8,332 bases of DNA from contig DYOK01000118.1 of NCBI GenBank assembly GCA_020720565.1, forward strand, positions 1 through 8,332, given 5' to 3'. Position 1 is the first letter of the stretch. Each line of letters begins with the position of its first letter. Both the position numbers and the translations under genes were made by a program. The DNA is from Acetofilamentum sp. (GTDB taxonomy: Bacteria > Bacteroidota > Bacteroidia > Bacteroidales > JAFGXI01). Shown here in pieces: positions 5,710-8,332 of this stretch. Below the pieces are notes generated by a model, which was not told the origin of the DNA, searched no databases, and saw only the letters and a program-made list of their open reading frames with translations.

Positions 5710-6507
5710 ATGAAAAACATTTGGATTCAAGCCTTAATAATTTTAGCGACATTCTTTGCTAGTTATCTCTTTGTCAGACAAATAAATTGGATGAAATTAT
5801 TCCATATTGAACAAATTAGTCGAGAAACCGAAGCAAAATTTGGAAAATTAATCTTTGACTATATTCAGACCATCGAAACGGTAATCGAAGATCCTGAAAT
5901 TCAGCAACCAATCGATTCAATGTTGGTTAGAATTTGTGAATCGAACCAAATCGATTCTAAAAGCATTCACCTACATATCGTGAAGAACGACGAAGTCAAT
6001 GCCTTTGCGTTACCTGGACAACATTTGGTTATCCATACAGCTTTGATTACCGATGTAGAATCGCCCGAAGAACTTAGCGGAATAATAGCCCACGAATTGG
6101 CTCATATTCAGCTCGAACATGTGATGCAAAAAATGATAAAGGAAATTGGACTTGCCGTTGTTATTTCGATTGTAACTGGCGACAATGGTGCGGGTGGAAT
6201 TAATCAAGCCCTTAAAATTCTATCGTCGACCGCATTTGACAGAGAGTTCGAAAAAGAAGCCGATTTACAAGCCGTTAAGTATCTAATAAATTCCCAAATC
6301 GACCCAAAGCCTTTTGCCTCATTTTTAGAAAAATTATCTAAAAGCGAAGCAGACATTCCAAAGCAATTCTATTGGTTTAGTACCCATCCTCAATCCACAG
6401 AAAGAGCCCAATATATTTTAGACTCTTGTCCAAAAGATGGGCAGTATAATCTGGTATTGACAAGCGAACGATGGAATCAGCTAAAGTCTGATTGTCAAAC
6501 CTATTGA
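5710..6507 (+). CDS. Membrane-anchored M48 family zinc metalloprotease
   Basis: A 265-residue protease of the M48 (Oma1/BepA-like) type. An N-terminal hydrophobic segment (about residues 5-22) is an uncleaved anchor or signal sequence. The catalytic site is complete: H128-E129-L-A-H132 (zinc ligands and general base), the third zinc ligand E181 within FEKEAD with D185, and the conserved STHPQSTER region with H226 and R232. The substrate-groove strand NAFALPGQHLVIHTAL (97-112) precedes the active site as usual. It lacks the TPR repeats of BepA, so it is a stand-alone catalytic domain, similar in size to LoiP/YggG. Members of this family degrade misfolded envelope proteins; the substrate here is not known. 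Its position after three small membrane proteins makes them candidate partners or substrates (inference). The ATG at 5710 follows an A-rich leader with no Shine-Dalgarno sequence. Confidence 0.93.
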   Translation: MKNIWIQALIILATFFASYLFVRQINWMKLFHIEQISRETEAKFGKLIFDYIQTIETVIEDPEIQQPIDSMLVRICESNQIDSKSIHLHIVKNDEVNAFALPGQHLVIHTALITDVESPEELSGIIAHELAHIQLEHVMQKMIKEIGLAVVISIVTGDNGAGGINQALKILSSTAFDREFEKEADLQAVKYLINSQIDPKPFASFLEKLSKSEADIPKQFYWFSTHPQSTERAQYILDSCPKDGQYNLVLTSERWNQLKSDCQTY

Positions 6508-6563
6508 TTTAAAAAAAGTTGTACACACTTTAATTCATTGAACCCGAAAAGACGATAAATAAG

Positions 6564-6582
6564 AATCCGGCAATTCCGGATT
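6564..6582. repeat. AATCCGG/CCGGATT hairpin upstream of the TauE gene
   Basis: AATCCGG (6564-6570) and CCGGATT (6576-6582) form a perfect 7-bp stem around a 5-nt loop. It lies 57 nt after the M48 stop codon. A T6 tract occurs 9-10 nt later (6592-6597), too far for a textbook terminator. The hairpin also overlaps the area where the -33 region of the TauE promoter should be, so it could be an operator. The role is undecided. Confidence 0.45.
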
Positions 6583-6599
6583 AAGAATGACTTTTTTCC

Positions 6600-6607
6600 T
6601 ATCTTTG
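6600..6607 (+). promoter_or_regulatory. Candidate -7 box for the TauE-barrel operon
   Basis: TATCTTTG matches the Bacteroidota TAnnTTTG box exactly. It predicts a transcription start near 6613-6615 and a leader of only about 15-17 nt before the GTG start at 6630. The -33 TTG is not evident; a TTA at 6581 is the closest. The location between two genes on the same strand supports a new transcript starting here. Confidence 0.5.
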
Positions 6608-6629
6608 CGACCTATTTAATTTTTTTGCG

Positions 6630-6998
6630 GTGAGTATTGAACATTTTCTAATTTTAATCACAATTGGTTTAGCTGCAGGCTTGGTAAGTGGCTCTATGGG
6701 CGTTGGTGGTGGTATCATCATTATTCCTGCACTGGTTTTTATTTTAGGCCTTACCCAACACGAAGCCCAAGGTACCAGTTTAGCCGTTTTGTCCCTTCCT
6801 GTTACCATGATTTCTGCCTTTAACTATCATAAAAACGGACATGTGAACCTCAAATTTGCCGCGATTATTATTGTCACGTACATCATCGGAAACTATTTTG
6901 GTTCAACGTTAGCAGTCAATATCCCTGCACGAACCCTTCAGAAAATTTTTGGCGTACTCATGCTTTTGGTTGGAATTAAAATGATTCTAGGTAAATGA
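6630..6998 (+). CDS. Half-size TauE/SafE family permease
   Basis: A 122-residue membrane protein of the TauE/SafE superfamily, whose members export sulfite, sulfoacetate and other organic or sulfur anions across the inner membrane. It matches one repeat of the usual 240-270-residue two-repeat protein. The family signature is present: GLAAGLVSGSMGVGGGIIIIP (13-33), with the glycine-rich re-entrant loop, then HEAQGTSLAVLSLP (44-57). Three to four hydrophobic segments are predicted (about 6-20, 27-41, 76-94, 103-120). It ends cleanly in a K and a stop codon, with no second repeat in any frame nearby, so it should work as a homo-oligomer; half-size forms are known in the superfamily. The GTG at 6630 is the best start: it sits about 16 nt after the inferred transcription start and precedes the first helix. 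The stop overlaps the next start (ATGA), implying translational coupling. Confidence 0.87.
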   Translation: MSIEHFLILITIGLAAGLVSGSMGVGGGIIIIPALVFILGLTQHEAQGTSLAVLSLPVTMISAFNYHKNGHVNLKFAAIIIVTYIIGNYFGSTLAVNIPARTLQKIFGVLMLLVGIKMILGK

Positions 6999-8128
6999 AA
7001 CCCTTTCTTGTTTGGCTTTTCCTGACAGCGAGTTCTTCGTTAATTGTGGCTCAAGAACTTAACAATAATTTTCAAACTCCAGTTACTTCGTGGTCATCTG
7101 ATACTTCAAAATTATTTTTAAGCATCGACAATCTCAATTTTATAAAAAATGACGAGTATTTTGGCGAGTTAACCTCTGGCATTACCTATATTGGCACCTT
7201 TTTACAACCCAAATTGGAATATCGAGTGCACAAAAACATTATAATATCGGGAGGTATTCATCTGTTAAAATATTCTGGATTAGATCAATTTACACAAGTA
7301 TTGCCTGTTTTTTCGATCGATTATTTGCCTTATCAAGATGTGTCGTTTACCCTGGGAAGTATTAAAAGTGGTGCGAATCACCGAATGCTTGAGCCATTAT
7401 ATGCTTTCGAAAACCATCTTATAAATAATGTCGAAAACGGGGCTCAATTACGAATTTCGAAACCCAAACTATTTTTAGATGTTTGGCTAAATTGGGAAAA
7501 ATTTATTTTTAAAACCAGCATGACCCAAGAATCGATTCTTGGAGGCATTACGGCTCAATATCAACTGAATAAAACAGGTTCTTTTCAAACTTGGTTGATC
7601 GATTTACAAACCATTTTTGCACACAAAGGTGGACAATTCCACACCGAAAAAGACGTATTGCAAACCATCAATAATTCTGCCGCTGGACTTAAATGGCGTA
7701 AAAAGAACGCCGACAATACCAATCAATTGAGCATTGCACAATACTATTTAACTTTTGCCGATCCCTCGCCTATTCCACAATATCCTTATTTGATGGGCTA
7801 CGGGTTGTTGTCGGAGGTATCATACCGATATAGAAACATGTTTTTACAGTTGGCGTATTGGAATGGCACTTATTTTATCTCGGCCCTTGGAAATACTTTA
7901 TTTGAGTCGGTATCGGACAAATCGGATTTTGTACAACCTTACCAACAAATGTTAACCGCCAAAATAGCCTACCAAAAAACGCTTTACAAAGACATCAAAC
8001 TCGAAGCCCGCTTCGAGCCCTATTACGACCTAACACAAAGGCAATTCGAATTTTCGTACGGCTTGTATATCATGTTCAATACAAATTTCTTTTTAATGAA
8101 TACATCGGGGCGAAACAAAATTCGATAA
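6995..8128 (+). CDS. Secreted probable outer-membrane beta-barrel protein
   Basis: A 377-residue protein I do not recognise by family. It has a clear signal peptide (MKPFLVWLFLTASSSLIVAQ, 1-20, with cleavage likely after VAQ or nearby). After that, amphipathic alternating stretches recur, such as YFGELTSGITYIGTFLQPKL, YRVHKNIIISGGIHLL, KLEARFEPYYDL and the late FEFSYGLYIMFNTNFFLM. These, with many aromatic residues and Gly/Asn/Asp turns, are typical of an outer-membrane barrel. There is no cysteine for lipidation at the cleavage site and no C-terminal sorting domain of type IX cargo. The last residues (NTSGRNKIR) extend beyond a would-be terminal strand ending NFFLM, which is slightly unusual. 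The start overlaps the TauE gene by 4 nt, so the two are co-translated, suggesting an inner-membrane/outer-membrane pair (inference). It could instead be a periplasmic beta-rich protein. Repeat copy D starts 1 nt after the stop codon. Confidence 0.72.
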   Translation: MKPFLVWLFLTASSSLIVAQELNNNFQTPVTSWSSDTSKLFLSIDNLNFIKNDEYFGELTSGITYIGTFLQPKLEYRVHKNIIISGGIHLLKYSGLDQFTQVLPVFSIDYLPYQDVSFTLGSIKSGANHRMLEPLYAFENHLINNVENGAQLRISKPKLFLDVWLNWEKFIFKTSMTQESILGGITAQYQLNKTGSFQTWLIDLQTIFAHKGGQFHTEKDVLQTINNSAAGLKWRKKNADNTNQLSIAQYYLTFADPSPIPQYPYLMGYGLLSEVSYRYRNMFLQLAYWNGTYFISALGNTLFESVSDKSDFVQPYQQMLTAKIAYQKTLYKDIKLEARFEPYYDLTQRQFEFSYGLYIMFNTNFFLMNTSGRNKIR

Positions 8129-8129
8129 C

Positions 8130-8199
8130 TAAAGACTTCGAGCTAATAAAAGTTTTTAACCTCACACACTATTTAAAAAATCTGACATAGAATTATTCT
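8130..8199 (+). repeat. Four-copy intergenic element, copy D (shortened)
   Basis: Box 1 TAAAGACTTCGAGC (8130-8143) keeps the CTTCGA core. TTTTTAAC follows, with TAAC at offset 27. Box 2 CTGACATAGAATTATTCT (8182-8199) matches copy A at 14 of 18 positions but lies at offset 52 instead of 65-66, so about 14 nt are missing from the middle. It begins 1 nt after the stop codon of the barrel protein and ends 11 nt before the -33 TTG of the tRNA-Leu promoter. Confidence 0.6.
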
Positions 8200-8210
8200 A
8201 AGTTACAAAT

Positions 8211-8241
8211 TTGGTCAATCGACCGCTTGTCATTACATTTG
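8211..8241 (+). promoter_or_regulatory. Promoter of tRNA-Leu
   Basis: TTG (8211-8213) and TACATTTG (8234-8241) are separated by 20 bp, which matches the Bacteroidota housekeeping promoter (TTG at -33, TAnnTTTG at -7). Transcription would start near 8248, a few bases before the mature 5' end of the tRNA at 8252. Confidence 0.8.
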
Positions 8242-8251
8242 CAAACCGCGC

Positions 8252-8332
8252 GCCCGGGTGGCGGAATTGGCAGACGCACATGTCTCAGAAGCATGTTTAC
8301 ATTAGTAAGTGCAGGTTCGACCCCTGTTCCGG
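8252..8332 (+). tRNA. tRNA-Leu(CAG), 3' end cut by the window
   Basis: A class II tRNA is recognisable by eye. The acceptor strand is GCCCGGG (8252-8258) and the D-arm region GGCGGAATTGGCAGACGC. The anticodon arm is CATGT-CTCAGAA-GCATG with anticodon CAG, reading CUG leucine codons. The variable arm is long, with stem TTAC/GTAA, and the T-arm is GCAGG-TTCGACC-CCTGT. The closing acceptor strand begins TCCGG and runs off the window about two bases short of completion, so CCA status is unknown. Confidence 0.95.

Noticed and set aside
6511..6531. AAAGT/ACTTT hairpin after the M48 gene as a terminator
   Set aside because: Only a 5-bp AT-rich stem and no T-tract follows.
6630..6998. TauE/SafE gene as a truncated pseudogene
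   Set aside because: The frame is intact, ends with an ATGA overlap into the next gene, has its own -7 box, and half-size members of the superfamily are known.
1..8332. CRISPR array, phage genes, toxin-antitoxin or defence system
   Set aside because: No regularly spaced direct repeats with unique spacers and no nuclease, integrase, transposase or toxin-like protein; the genes are core or envelope functions.

Overview
This AT-rich window looks like chromosomal DNA from a Bacteroidota bacterium, probably class Bacteroidia. The evidence is a PorV/PorQ-family outer-membrane protein, near-absent Shine-Dalgarno sequences, promoters of the TTG / TAnnTTTG type before the tRNA and (partly) the TauE gene, and a TM2 / DUF2752 / DUF4870-like run of small membrane proteins. 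No phage, plasmid, CRISPR or toxin genes are visible.

Layout. Positions 1-380 carry no intact gene, only two possible tails of outer-membrane proteins and a strong bidirectional terminator (341-380). The minus-strand operon pssA-purS (1481 down to 381) follows: phosphatidylserine synthase, then the small PurS subunit of FGAM synthase. A 385-bp divergent gap leads into the plus-strand genes: a PorV/PorQ-like barrel (1867-2961), a BioD/MobB-like P-loop NTPase with a GTG start (3056-3583), a TM2 protein (3770-4111), a DUF2752 protein (4603-5022), a DUF4870-like membrane protein (5206-5634), a membrane-anchored M48 metalloprotease (5710-6507), a half-size TauE/SafE permease (6630-6998), and, overlapping it by 4 nt, a secreted probable outer-membrane barrel protein (6995-8128). 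The window ends inside tRNA-Leu(CAG), which has a textbook Bacteroidota promoter.

How the genes fit together. Nearly everything concerns the envelope: phospholipid synthesis, outer-membrane barrels, small multi-pass membrane proteins, a membrane protease and a permease. TM2, DUF2752, DUF4870-like and M48 form a plausible neighbourhood of small membrane proteins plus a quality-control protease. The genes are separated by 75-490 bp, so they need not be one transcript. TauE and the following barrel protein are almost certainly co-translated.

The most unusual content is between the genes. (1) A composite element of about 70-85 bp occurs four times on the plus strand (1761, 2973, 4109, 8130). It has a TAAGGTCTTCGACC hairpin box, a T-rich tract ending in TAAC at a fixed offset, and a downstream box like ACGACATTAAATTATTCT. 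(2) A MITE-like element of about 148 bp (4347-4494) has 13-bp perfect terminal inverted repeats and 6-bp flanking direct repeats, and carries a GTCATTGCGA...GCAATCT palindrome. I do not see a complete new defence or metabolic system; the four-copy element is the best candidate for something undescribed.
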